A DNA stretch of 64,000 nucleotides, taken from positions 1,116,001 to 1,180,000 of the forward strand of contig NZ_JAPHAV010000001.1 in the NCBI RefSeq assembly GCF_026241335.1. The letters run 5' to 3'. Numbering within the stretch: the first letter of the stretch is position 1; each line of letters begins with the position of its first letter. Source of the stretch: Ochrobactrum chromiisoli (GTDB lineage Bacteria > Pseudomonadota > Alphaproteobacteria > Rhizobiales > Rhizobiaceae). Shown here one piece after another: positions 40,226 through 47,349 of the stretch. The notes beneath the pieces were generated by a model, which searched no databases, was not told the DNA's origin, and was given only the letters and a program-made list of their open reading frames with translations. A program made the translations under genes and the position numbers.

Positions 40226-40512
40226 GCAGTGAAAAAGAGATTACTCGCCGATTCTCAAAAAAGATCACTATCGCAAGCTTGGGGGCACTCTTCGGGATCG
40301 CAGGCGTTGGCCTGCTCATTCGGAATCCAGATACCGCCGCCATCGTTGACGCTCTCGGCCCGTGGGTGGTGGCTCTGCTCGCAATCTATATGGGTGTCGG
40401 TCACATGGATTTCCGTACATCAAAAGGCTTTCCAAGCTTCTTTACCAACATACTCGGGTTGGCTTTCAAGCGACGTCGAGATGACGGGTCGGAAAACAAA
40501 GGAGAGGAATAA
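40222..40512 (+). CDS. holin (two-span)
   Basis: 96 residues. Two hydrophobic segments, about residues 18-35 (IASLGALFGIAGVGLLI) and 45-62 (GPWVVALLAIYMGVGH), with charged ends (KRRRDDGSENKGEE). Position between endolysin and spanin genes and overlaps on both sides support a holin that permeabilises the inner membrane. Confidence 0.75.
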   Translation: MSSEKEITRRFSKKITIASLGALFGIAGVGLLIRNPDTAAIVDALGPWVVALLAIYMGVGHMDFRTSKGFPSFFTNILGLAFKRRRDDGSENKGEE

Positions 40513-40886
40513 TGCCATTCCTCTCCAACATCCGCATCATCGTCGGCCTTTTAATAGCAGCCATCCTCATTGCTGGCTGGCTATATATTTTACACCTGAA
40601 ATCTCAACTGTCCGAATCCGACGCACAGCTTGCTCTGGCAAATGCTCAGCTTAAGTTCACAGTCGACGTCGCCAATGCTAATGCAGAAGCCGTGAAACAA
40701 GCCGATGCCGAGCACAAACGGACGCTTGATCTGCTAAATGATGTGACGACCTCACTAAATGAAACAGCCATCATAAATCGCGAATTGGAGCGCGAAATCG
40801 CTTCGACGACACCAGAAAATGATGGCTCCGTGGCACCTGTCCTTGAAAATTTGAGAAAGCGAAAATTCGCCGGAGGTGTCCAGTGA
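40512..40886 (+). CDS. i-spanin (Rz-like)
   Basis: 124 residues: one N-terminal transmembrane anchor (IIVGLLIAAILIAGWLYIL) and a long periplasmic coiled coil (LKSQLSESDAQLALANAQ, then NANAEAVKQADAEHKRTLD). This is the layout of Rz. With the overlapping lipoprotein gene it forms the spanin pair that fuses inner and outer membranes in the last lysis step. Confidence 0.82.
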   Translation: MPFLSNIRIIVGLLIAAILIAGWLYILHLKSQLSESDAQLALANAQLKFTVDVANANAEAVKQADAEHKRTLDLLNDVTTSLNETAIINRELEREIASTTPENDGSVAPVLENLRKRKFAGGVQ

Positions 40887-41146
40887 AGATGTTAATCGGA
40901 TTTTCTACGGCCATTTTATTGATTTCTGGTTGTGCTCATAAGCCTGCTGTCGAAGTCGTTACAAAGATCGAGACACGCCAGATCGCGGTGCCCGAGGCAC
41001 TTCTCACGTGCATGCCTGAGCCTGAAGCTCGCGAAGTCTGGAAATCACAAAAGGACGTCGCGCTGTATCTCATTCAAGTTTCTGAAGCTGGAGAAGATTG
41101 CAGGCAAAAATTGGACGGCGTTAGAAAAATATTGGATCAGAAATGA
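40883..41146 (+). CDS. o-spanin (Rz1-like lipoprotein)
   Basis: 87 residues from GTG 40883, overlapping the i-spanin stop. Signal MKMLIGFSTAILLISGC with lipobox LISGC (Cys17), then a short polar periplasmic part. The Rz1-type lipoprotein anchors in the outer membrane and pairs with the i-spanin. Here it follows with a 4-bp overlap instead of being nested. Confidence 0.8.
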   Translation: MKMLIGFSTAILLISGCAHKPAVEVVTKIETRQIAVPEALLTCMPEPEAREVWKSQKDVALYLIQVSEAGEDCRQKLDGVRKILDQK

Positions 41147-41149
41147 CAA

Positions 41150-41171
41150 AACCCTCGGAAATCCGAGGGTT
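41150..41171. terminator. bidirectional terminator after the lysis genes
   Basis: AACCCTCGG-AAAT-CCGAGGGTT, perfect 9-bp stem. Followed on the minus strand by TTTTGTCATTT; on the plus strand the T-run is short. It separates the lysis cassette from the leftward gene ending at 41195. Confidence 0.75.
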
Positions 41172-41194
41172 GGTGGCTTGTAATTGATGAGAAT

Positions 41195-41494
41195 TCAGTA
41201 GCTGAAACACCGTTCTTCTTCTTCCAAAAGCTCATCTTTATGACGTTCGATATATTGAATGGCTTCAGATGGAAAATCCAGATACCGCTGCGGGTTCAAC
41301 GTTGGAATTTTAATGCTTTGCTCTTCGCGGTAATCATTCATCCAGTCAATTATGATATTGTTTTTATTGACATAAACTTCAAAGTAGCTCGCGATATCGA
41401 GCATGCATCTTCCGTGTCCCGTCAGCCACACAATTGCTCGGCGGTCACCGTCGTAGTCCACGGATTTTACATATGGTGCATAAGTATTTCTCAT
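41195..41494 (-). CDS. unknown small protein
   Basis: 99 residues: KSVDYDGDRRAIVWLTGHGR, then a long helical, acidic C-terminus. No signal peptide. GAGAGGAA Shine-Dalgarno. The beginning is somewhat like DUF2442-type beta modules, but this is weak. Confidence 0.6.
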   Translation of the reverse strand: MRNTYAPYVKSVDYDGDRRAIVWLTGHGRCMLDIASYFEVYVNKNNIIIDWMNDYREEQSIKIPTLNPQRYLDFPSEAIQYIERHKDELLEEEERCFSY

Positions 41495-41529
41495 TTTCAG
41501 GGTTCCTCTCGTTATTGTTGTTTTTGAAA

Positions 41530-41556
41530 AAGGCCCCGGTTTTCAAGGCCTCCTTT
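41530..41556 (-). terminator. terminator behind the gene at 41572-41955
   Basis: On the minus strand AAGGAGGCC / GGGGCCTTTTTC with a 10-nt loop forms a stem followed by TTTTT. Confidence 0.6.
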
Positions 41557-41571
41557 CTCTATGATGTTAAA

Positions 41572-41955
41572 TCAATCATACCAATCATCTTGGACTTCGC
41601 CGACCATTTCAAATATAGTCGTCGTAGCGAATATTTCAGGGTCTTCCAGAACCAAATTCATTATATATTCAAAATTTAGTATTCCTTTTTCATTTTCGAA
41701 ATTAAATTTATGTATATCTTGATCTACCACGTAATCTTTATCAACATATGTCCCCGCCATAATAAAATCTTCTTCTATTATTATGCTATATCCGTAAACA
41801 TATTTACTCGCTTCTCCGATACTTACACCAACTTTCTTCGATAAATATCTTATCGGTGTGACGCCATCTTCATAATATTTTTCAATAGTAAAACCATGGG
41901 CTTCTACAAGCTTCTTTGCGTAGCTATTCCATACTTCATTATCAATCTTAGACAT
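41572..41955 (-). CDS. unknown acidic protein under operator 2
   Basis: 127 residues, very AT-rich coding sequence, acidic C-terminus (NFENEKGILNFEYIMNLVLE, VQDDWYD). AGAGGAAA Shine-Dalgarno. The GTATT-N7-AATAC operator lies about 65 bp upstream, so it is probably controlled together with the genes at 42789-43094 and 37717-39471. No family was recognised. Confidence 0.6.
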   Translation of the reverse strand: MSKIDNEVWNSYAKKLVEAHGFTIEKYYEDGVTPIRYLSKKVGVSIGEASKYVYGYSIIIEEDFIMAGTYVDKDYVVDQDIHKFNFENEKGILNFEYIMNLVLEDPEIFATTTIFEMVGEVQDDWYD

Positions 41956-42018
41956 TTTATTTTCCTCTCATGAGACAGCCGGGTTATTTGTTTGCTGCTC
42001 ATATAAAAATGATGGTTC

Positions 42019-42035
42019 GTATTTATGATCAATAC
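42019..42035. promoter_or_regulatory. operator GTATT-N7-AATAC, copy 2
   Basis: GTATTTATGATCAATAC. The preceding TATAAAAATGATGGTTC (42002-42018) is identical to the sequence before copy 3, so promoter and operator were duplicated together. Confidence 0.65.
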
Positions 42036-42192
42036 AAGTAAAATTTTTAATTATTTTTCTTACTACTGCAAAATTTGTTGTCTAACATTGATGAATACAG
42101 GTGAATTATTTGTAATTATTTATTGACAACTACTATTATTATCGGCCGATTTCCTTAAATGCATTTCCGCCGACAAAAAAAATCGGCGCTTT

Positions 42193-42801
42193 TTAGACGC
42201 CGATTGCTTGTTCAAGGTTGTCTACCCAGTTTTCTGTCGGCGGAATTCCCCATTTACAGGCATGAAGTCCGACGCGACCGACATCGTATTTTGAGAGACC
42301 CGTTGCTGACATGAGCTGCTCACGAGATGCCCGTCTAGCGGCGAGAAACCATCGCAATAATAAGGCTTCATCATTCGTAAGTTCGTCTGCGTGCTTATTA
42401 TTCGCTCCAGGTACTACTGCTTCACCCGTCAGAGCTGCTCTATACAACGCACGAGTACGCGATTTTGTCGTCAAATCTCCGACAGTCCAGGTGTCGCGTT
42501 CTCGGCCGAATGGGTCATGATATCCGTCTACTATAGCAACGATTTCCTGAGCAGTTTCTTGTCTGAGCATATCGAGTGCATCAGCGGATATCTGACGATA
42601 GCCTTTGCTTTCCAGCTTGTGTCCGTGCTGATACCAAGATTGACGAGGGATTCCGAGAAGACCTGTGAAGTCCTCGGTTTTCCAACCTTTTCGTACGAGC
42701 ATCCATTTTATATGCATGAATGCATCGCGAATTTCCTCGGACGTCGTGTGTGATGTGTGGATCGGATGCGGATTCAATTTCTTTGCGCTTACATAAACCA
42801 T
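42193..42801 (-). CDS. HTH-like regulatory protein candidate
   Basis: 202 residues. Residues ~20-70 (EEIRDAFMHIKWMLVRKGWK, FTGLLGIPRQSWYQHG) look like a helix-turn-helix. A second helix-turn-helix-like segment lies about 150-185 (ASREQLMSATGLSKYDVGRV). It overlaps the upstream gene 42789-43094 by 13 bp in the same direction. Two possible DNA-binding parts and the position under operator 3 make it the best candidate for the regulator of the GTATT operators, but this is an inference. It is not a CI-type repressor. Confidence 0.55.
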   Translation of the reverse strand: MVYVSAKKLNPHPIHTSHTTSEEIRDAFMHIKWMLVRKGWKTEDFTGLLGIPRQSWYQHGHKLESKGYRQISADALDMLRQETAQEIVAIVDGYHDPFGRERDTWTVGDLTTKSRTRALYRAALTGEAVVPGANNKHADELTNDEALLLRWFLAARRASREQLMSATGLSKYDVGRVGLHACKWGIPPTENWVDNLEQAIGV

Positions 42802-43094
42802 TGTTTTTCTGCCTTTTTCTCTGCTCGAATGATAAGCCTTTCTTCGATGTCTTCGTCTGTCATCTGCTCGACAAAATCGCCGTCCTCATTTTCAATGAAT
42901 GACGGTGCATAAATTCCGTGTTCAGCGAGAGCACGCACATGCTCGATAGCATCAAGCGTTTCGTCGATATAAAGCGTCATGCGATGTCCATTCACTGTGT
43001 CGACAGTGACAAGATCGAACCCGAATTCCCATTCTTTGACGTCAGCGATTCTTGCATATCGGGCGATTGCGTTTTCAAATTCTCGTAGTGACAT
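42789..43094 (-). CDS. small protein upstream of the HTH gene
   Basis: 101 residues, acidic, with a beta/alpha start (REFENAIARYARIADVKEWE, GFDLVTVD) and a Lys/Glu-rich end. No family. It is the first gene behind operator 3 and is coupled to the HTH-like gene; it may be an antirepressor or partner. Confidence 0.55.
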   Translation of the reverse strand: MSLREFENAIARYARIADVKEWEFGFDLVTVDTVNGHRMTLYIDETLDAIEHVRALAEHGIYAPSFIENEDGDFVEQMTDEDIEERLIIRAEKKAEKQWFM

Positions 43095-43134
43095 AGCTAC
43101 TCCTTAAATAATGTCTGTATAAAAATGATGGTTC

Positions 43135-43151
43135 GTATTGACGACTAATAC
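43135..43151. promoter_or_regulatory. operator GTATT-N7-AATAC, copy 3
   Basis: GTATTGACGACTAATAC, 41 bp upstream of the leftward gene starting at 43094. Same flanking 17 bp as copy 2. Only the arms are kept, the centre differs, as expected for a dimer-binding site. Confidence 0.65.
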
Positions 43152-43276
43152 AAGTGAAAACTACGCCGACAAAAACAGAAATCTATATTTCCGTAATGCA
43201 CTCAATACATCGTTCCATTGAGTTAATTATGGAAAACGTATTTTATTCAGGATGTTAAAGTGGATTTTGTGTCTTG

Positions 43277-43304
43277 CTTGATACGACGCGAAAATGGTTA
43301 TCTA
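43277..43304 (+). promoter_or_regulatory. rightward promoter CTTGAT-N16-TATCTA
   Basis: CTTGAT (43277-43282), 16 bp, TATCTA (43299-43304), 23 bp before the start of the gene at 43327. Close to the alphaproteobacterial sigma-70 pattern. Upstream, ACTCAAT / ATTGAGT (about 43200-43222) forms a dyad. Confidence 0.55.
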
Positions 43305-43326
43305 TGAGTAATTAAGGAGAAAACCC

Positions 43327-43869
43327 ATGCTAAAAAACCAAATTGTCGCACCATTTCATATGGCAGCTAATACATTGATCTGGATTGAGAAAATGATCAT
43401 CGCGGTGCTGAATTCGATATTGAAAATCTTCGGCATGAAGCAGATGCCAATGCCGAGCCGTCAGATTCCGCAGCTCTCAATTCGTCCCGACGATATATTA
43501 TCGGAAGTTGGAAAAGATGGGTCGGAGGTCGGTCTGGCTACTTCTGAAAAGCTTTTAAAGCCGACAACTGATGCAGGACATACGCTCTACAGATACGCAT
43601 GTGCACAGTCCCCGTCTGAGCGCTCGACAATTGATCTCTCGGCGCTCACTGATGATCAGCAATACTGGCTTTATCAGCTTTCTGACGCCGATCTCTCACG
43701 GCTTTCAAAAGCAGGGCTGGATGCATGTACGAGGGCAATGGACGGCAAGCGTTGCGGTGTAGGTGGGCTTCCAAAATTTGTGAAGCAAGAGCCAGCTGAA
43801 GCGACCAGAAAGACGTCGCCTTTGGCTGAACGGATTCATGCTTACAGATTGAATCCTGCGTTCGCTTAA
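43327..43869 (+). CDS. phage protein with amphipathic N-terminus, unknown
   Basis: 180 residues. Residues ~7-35 are hydrophobic/amphipathic (HMAANTLIWIEKMIIAVL, ILKIFG), possibly membrane-associated. The rest is polar with LTDDQQYWLYQLSDADL and a basic C-terminus. AAGGAG Shine-Dalgarno. It ends 4 bp into the end of a leftward gene. Function unknown. Confidence 0.6.
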   Translation: MLKNQIVAPFHMAANTLIWIEKMIIAVLNSILKIFGMKQMPMPSRQIPQLSIRPDDILSEVGKDGSEVGLATSEKLLKPTTDAGHTLYRYACAQSPSERSTIDLSALTDDQQYWLYQLSDADLSRLSKAGLDACTRAMDGKRCGVGGLPKFVKQEPAEATRKTSPLAERIHAYRLNPAFA

Positions 43870-44165
43870 GAGCCTTTACGCATACGTTCCAGAAGAGCCT
43901 GACGCTGATTCAACATCTTCGTCAGGCTTTCGTTTTTCTGCCGCTCAGCGGCAAGTTCCTGAGCCAGACGAATGGCAAGCTTACCCATTTCTTCGGCGTC
44001 CCTCACGATCTCATTGACCGCCGCATCATATCGAGCGTCGTCTTCAGCTTGTCGTGCTGCACGCATAGCAGCCATGCCACGCTCGTGCGCCGAGTAAGCG
44101 CCAGCAGTCAAAAATGCGATGGTAGCGGCCGAGCCGTAAACAATGTTGTTTCCTTCGCGTGACAT
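43866..44165 (-). CDS. small membrane/coiled-coil protein
   Basis: 99 residues: a weak hydrophobic segment at 8-24 (VYGSAATIAFLTAGAYS) and then a long Ala/Glu/Arg coiled coil (RQAEDDARYDAAVNEIVRDA, KLAIRLAQELAAERQKNES). AGGAG Shine-Dalgarno. Controlled by a promoter very like that of the gene at 36897-37199. Function unknown. Confidence 0.6.
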   Translation of the reverse strand: MSREGNNIVYGSAATIAFLTAGAYSAHERGMAAMRAARQAEDDARYDAAVNEIVRDAEEMGKLAIRLAQELAAERQKNESLTKMLNQRQALLERMRKGS

Positions 44166-44190
44166 GGTTGATCTCCTGAGTTGAGGGCCG

Positions 44191-44218
44191 ATATAGCAGG
44201 ATCTCGGAGACTTGTCCG
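44191..44218 (-). promoter_or_regulatory. leftward promoter, type GGACAA-N16-TATATC
   Basis: On the minus strand CCCGGACAA, 16 bp, TATATC, 26 bp before the start at 44165. Partner of the promoter at 37223-37250; both share CCCGGACAA and the same spacing. Confidence 0.55.
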
Positions 44219-44332
44219 GGCATTTTTTGAATTATTTTAAAGCAACAACGGTTTACTAATTAAGATTTTATCTAGTTTCGTCAACATATTGTATTGTTTA
44301 TGTAATTTGCGCCGATGGATTACTCGGTGCAC

Positions 44333-44364
44333 GATTTCCTTCTACTTACTAGTGAAAGGAAATC
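44333..44364 (+). promoter_or_regulatory. hairpin sequestering the Shine-Dalgarno of the gene at 44368
   Basis: GATTTCCTT (44333-44341) pairs perfectly with AAGGAAATC (44356-44364). The second arm is the ribosome binding site, 4 bp before the ATG. This should lower translation unless the hairpin is opened. Confidence 0.62.
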
Positions 44365-44367
44365 ACG

Positions 44368-45030
44368 ATGACTTATAACGGGAGAATTGGACTATTTAAA
44401 TTTAGACAAAAATATTCGACTTCGGATCGCTATACATCTGTATCAAAAGGCTGCTTACATCTGTTTCCTGATGCGCTTTCAGCTATCGGCCTTCAAATTG
44501 GGAATAAGTACACCGTCGAAAAGGGCGATGAAGAAGGATTGGTAATTGTCCGACATTCAAAATCGCCGACCGCCCCGGTTCTAAAAGAACCTGAAGCCAT
44601 CCGATTTCAGCCAACATTTGTTCTGGAATTCCTCGGAAATAATGCGAGAATTTCGGCTCAGGACATGCCGCTTACCGATATCACTTTCGAAGCGTCAGGC
44701 GACAAGCTGATCGGCCGACTTCCAGAATCTGTGAAGACATCCGCACTACAAGCACGAAAACAGCAAATTGCAGATGATGGCGACTTCCGTGATGTAATCC
44801 GAGGATATAGCGGTGCGGCGGCGGCTATAGTGCTAGAAGCGCATCGGTACGGCATGAAAGATACGCCGATTGCCTTGGATCAGATGGTATTCCTACTGCG
44901 TGACGAAGGGCATCGCGTTTCGCAGATCAATGAACGCCTGTGGCGACTGGACGAGAGCACGGCGACGCTTGGCGACTTGATTCAGCTAGCGAGAAAATAT
45001 GAAGACGGTCTGGTGCTGGTGGCGGCGTGA
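44368..45030 (+). CDS. unknown phage protein near attR
   Basis: 220 residues. The start (KFRQKYSTSDRYTSVSKGCL, HLFPDALSAIGLQIGNKYTV) looks like a small beta-barrel DNA-binding unit (AbrB/SpoVT-like in layout, weak). The C-terminal half is helical (AAAIVLEAHRYGMKDTPIAL). Followed by a terminator. It is the last larger gene before the right end; a regulatory role is possible but not shown. Confidence 0.6.
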   Translation: MTYNGRIGLFKFRQKYSTSDRYTSVSKGCLHLFPDALSAIGLQIGNKYTVEKGDEEGLVIVRHSKSPTAPVLKEPEAIRFQPTFVLEFLGNNARISAQDMPLTDITFEASGDKLIGRLPESVKTSALQARKQQIADDGDFRDVIRGYSGAAAAIVLEAHRYGMKDTPIALDQMVFLLRDEGHRVSQINERLWRLDESTATLGDLIQLARKYEDGLVLVAA

Positions 45031-45054
45031 CTGCAGATTCATAAATTTCAAAAC

Positions 45055-45078
45055 AGGCTTCTTCGGAGGCCTTTTTTG
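45055..45078 (+). terminator. intrinsic terminator
   Basis: AGGCTTC-TTCG-GAGGCCT (one G-T pair) followed by TTTTTGTTG, 24 bp after the gene ending at 45030. Confidence 0.82.
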
Positions 45079-45101
45079 TTGTCTGACGATGTCACCTATA
45101 A

Positions 45102-45293
45102 GTGACAAATGCAAATCATCTCAATTTGAAATGGATTGCCGACGATGTGTATTACCGAGCGGTGATTTTTGATGATTTGGACGTCGGATATTACCGAACG
45201 GGAATATGGGTCATGATCCATATTTCATTAGGAATATGTCGTAAAAGACATAAAGCCAAATATGTTGTCAGAAGCATAAACCGTCTGAGATAA
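45102..45293 (+). CDS. possible small protein at the right end
   Basis: 63 residues from GTG 45102: DVYYRAVIFDDLDVGYYRTG, then a basic C-terminus. No Shine-Dalgarno is visible. It lies between the last terminator and the arm sites. The Tyr-rich start looks protein-like, but the frame could be by chance. Confidence 0.3.
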   Translation: MTNANHLNLKWIADDVYYRAVIFDDLDVGYYRTGIWVMIHISLGICRKRHKAKYVVRSINRLR

Positions 45294-45301
45294 TTAGTTT
45301 T

Positions 45302-45323
45302 CGTGGCGGTTTTCGTGGCGGTA
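45302..45323. repeat. putative integrase arm-type sites, attR side
   Basis: CGTGGCGGTT (45302-45311) and CGTGGCGGTA (45314-45323), 12 bp apart start-to-start. Same motif as beside attL, about 55-75 bp from the attR core. Confidence 0.6.
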
Positions 45324-45347
45324 AAAATAAAGGCCACCGAGGTGACC
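45323..45347 (-). terminator. phage-supplied terminator for tRNA-Val
   Basis: On the minus strand GGTCACC-TC-GGTGGCC (one G-T pair) is followed by TTTATTTTTAC. It lies 31 bp beyond the tRNA 3' end and replaces the host terminator now stranded at 3863-3880. Confidence 0.7.
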
Positions 45348-45377
45348 ATCTAAATAATTGATATCATTATGAAAAAA

Positions 45378-45453
<76 letters not shown>

Positions 45454-45872
45454 GACTGACTTGTCAGCCGCTGTGAGAGCCGTTTAGGCTGTTCGTTTGA
45501 AGAGTGCAAGCGTAAAAATTACAAAAATGCATTTTTTTATTTGTTCGGCTAAAAACGTCGCGCTCGCTGGGGATAACTCACATAGGCCCTCTCTATCGAA
45601 CTGTAAGTGGACGTGAGATTCATTCGTTTGAGCTCGCCGTGTGATTCCATTTTCCATTTAATTTGAATGCTTTCCGGTGAAATATGCAGAAGGGTGGATA
45701 AAAGCAGATCACTATAAAGGCCCGCAAAAGGGCGGCTTTTAAAATAAATTTGAAATTCTTGTTTTTTCTTCAGATCACTCGCTTGACAGTGGTGAGAGAA
45801 CCCCTTAAACGACCGCTCACACCGAACGGAAACGTCGGTGACTGACCAGCCAAATGGCTGAAAATGAAATGC
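45454..45872. other. gene-free stretch between divergent tRNA genes
   Basis: It should hold the promoters of tRNA-Val (leftward) and tRNA-Asp (rightward). A minus-strand frame through it is rejected as an artefact of the tRNA-Asp antisense. No other feature seen. Confidence 0.5.
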
Positions 45873-45949
45873 GCGGGTGTAGCTCAGTTGGTTAGAGTGC
45901 CGGCCTGTCACGCCGGAGGTCGCGGGTTCGAGCCCCGTCACTCGCGCCA
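45873..45949 (+). tRNA. tRNA-Asp (GTC)
   Basis: 77 nt including CCA. Acceptor GCGGGTG with CACTCGC (one G-T pair), D-arm TAGCTCAGTTGGTTAGAG, anticodon arm CCGGC-CTGTCAC-GCCGG with anticodon GTC, T-arm GCGGGTTCGAGCCCCGT. A hairpin GCCATTTTCA / TGAAAATGGC (45946-45990) starts inside its 3' end and may serve processing or termination. Confidence 0.96.
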
Positions 45950-46127
45950 TTTTCATTCAAGAATTAGCCAATGAATCTTGTGAAAATGGCGCTCTTCGCG
46001 TTTCGCCTTGTTTCCCCAGAATATCATTAATTCAAGATGCGCCCTTGAGTTTGTTGATGCAAATCATTGCGGTGCTCTTTGCGCGCATGAACCAGCTTAT
46101 CGACATCATTAATGGTTCCGGGCTGAA

Positions 46128-46223
46128 CTATTTCGCTTTGCGCTTCCAGGACAGATAGGCGACAGAGAAAATCCCGGCCAAAATGACCAGGACGTCGCCG
46201 CTCGTGAGCAAATATGCGCTCAA
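46128..46223 (-). CDS. possible 31-codon single-span membrane micro-protein
   Basis: The frame starts at TTG 46223 behind a strong GGATGGAGG. It reads LSAYLLTSGDVLVILAGIFS, then VAYLSWKRKAK: one transmembrane segment with a positive C-terminal tail, the typical look of bacterial membrane micro-proteins. It lies between tRNA-Asp and the nuo operon on the opposite strand. No family known to me; conservation in relatives would decide. Confidence 0.42.
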   Translation of the reverse strand: MSAYLLTSGDVLVILAGIFSVAYLSWKRKAK

Positions 46224-46229
46224 ACCTCC

Positions 46230-46983
46230 ATCCTTTCCTTGTGCCTCACTTTTATGTCGAGGGGTGAGGTGTTTTGCGCTGCCGCTCTGTTGAACTCAGA
46301 TCCCGGTTGGCGGTGCGCACTGCGATTGCGTTCAAGAGGAATTCTAAAAGCCGGTAACGGATTGCTGAAGGCAAGCAGGACTACAGATTAAAGTGCCACT
46401 GCTTTTTCATTTTACGAATCGCCCTTCTGGCGATGCGAAATTTCTGTCAGCCGCGACATGTCACCAGAAGGAAAGGGAAGGGGTGTTTTGCACTTTATAT
46501 ATAAGTGCAATTTCTGAGCTCTCTATATCAAGCATGGTCAGCCGGTTTGCTGAATGGTTGAGAGGCGATTCTGAGCGCAATCCAAGCTCGGTCTTGATCG
46601 AACGAAGTCCAGCTTCGATTCTGTCTGCCGCATCTGGGTCGATTGATTCTGCGCGCTTAATAATGGCGAAAGATAGGTCCGCAGCTTTTGCTCACGAAAT
46701 TATGATATTTTCATGCTATATAGGGTTTGGGTGCGTATTCAGGCTTGATGCTGTCGCTTATTAAGCGTCTGGAACACACTATACCCGTCTGTTCGCGTTG
46801 GAGGGGTTGCGCTTGCGTGCATGCTGCGCTAACCGTCCGGCCAAATACTTAAGTTCGCACGGCATGCCCTTTGAAGCTGCTTGAGGCGACGAGGTCGCAA
46901 GAGATGCAATGTGTCGCATGGTGGTAAGCTCTAAAAAGCTTATTACAGGCGGCGCAGCCTCGTATTCAAGCCGGATAAGGATC
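46230..46983 (+). other. long upstream region of the nuo operon
   Basis: About 750 bp without a convincing gene. It contains a 23-bp palindrome (46488-46510) and a CTATAT -10-like box near 46717. The nuo promoter and a long leader probably lie here; the exact start cannot be read from sequence alone. Confidence 0.45.
46488..46510. promoter_or_regulatory. 23-bp palindrome upstream of nuoA
   Basis: TTGCACTT-TATATAT-AAGTGCAA, perfect 8-bp arms around an AT core, about 475 bp before nuoA. A candidate operator with possible overlapping promoter. Confidence 0.5.
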
Positions 46984-47349
46984 ATGAACGAGCTTTTAAG
47001 TTCCTATTTGCCGATTGTCATCTTTCTCGGCATTGCAATGGTAATCGGTGTAGCCCTTCTGGTTGCGCCGTTTCTAGTCGCGTACAGACAGCCCGACCCG
47101 GAAAAGCTTTCAGCTTACGAGTGCGGGTTTAATGCCTTTGATGACGCTCGCATGAAATTCGACATCCGTTTCTATCTGGTGTCGATTCTCTTCATTATCT
47201 TCGACCTTGAAGTCGCTTTCCTGTTCCCGTGGGCTGTGTCCTTCGGTGCAATTGGATGGTTTGGTTTCCTGTCGATGATGCTCTTCCTTGGTGTTTTGAC
47301 CATCGGCTTCATCTATGAATGGAAGAAGGGAGCGCTGGAATGGGATTGA
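46984..47349 (+). CDS. nuoA: NADH-quinone oxidoreductase subunit A
   Basis: 121 residues, three transmembrane helices. Family signatures: [13 protein letters not shown] and FDVRFYLVS-like [11 protein letters not shown], then [12 protein letters not shown]. It is a membrane-arm subunit next to the quinone site of respiratory complex I. ATG 46984 ([10 protein letters not shown]) has AAGGA upstream; an in-frame ATG 25 codons earlier is not supported. First gene of the 14-gene operon; it overlaps nuoB by 10 bp. Confidence 0.97.
   Translation: MNELLSSYLPIVIFLGIAMVIGVALLVAPFLVAYRQPDPEKLSAYECGFNAFDDARMKFDIRFYLVSILFIIFDLEVAFLFPWAVSFGAIGWFGFLSMMLFLGVLTIGFIYEWKKGALEWD

Noticed and set aside
42193-42801. 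Classical CI-type repressor
   Set aside because: HTH-like segments are present, but there is no LexA/CI-type C-terminal peptidase domain and the order of parts differs; listed only as a regulator candidate.
45549-45956. Minus-strand frame beginning KMARVTGLEPATSGVTGRHS
   Set aside because: This is the well-known false protein made by the antisense of a tRNA gene (here tRNA-Asp at 45873-45949); the rest is intergenic.
46393-46985. Two frames (plus 46393-46764, minus 46779-46985) upstream of nuoA
   Set aside because: No ribosome binding site, low-complexity composition and no protein-like pattern; the second one overlaps the nuoA start.
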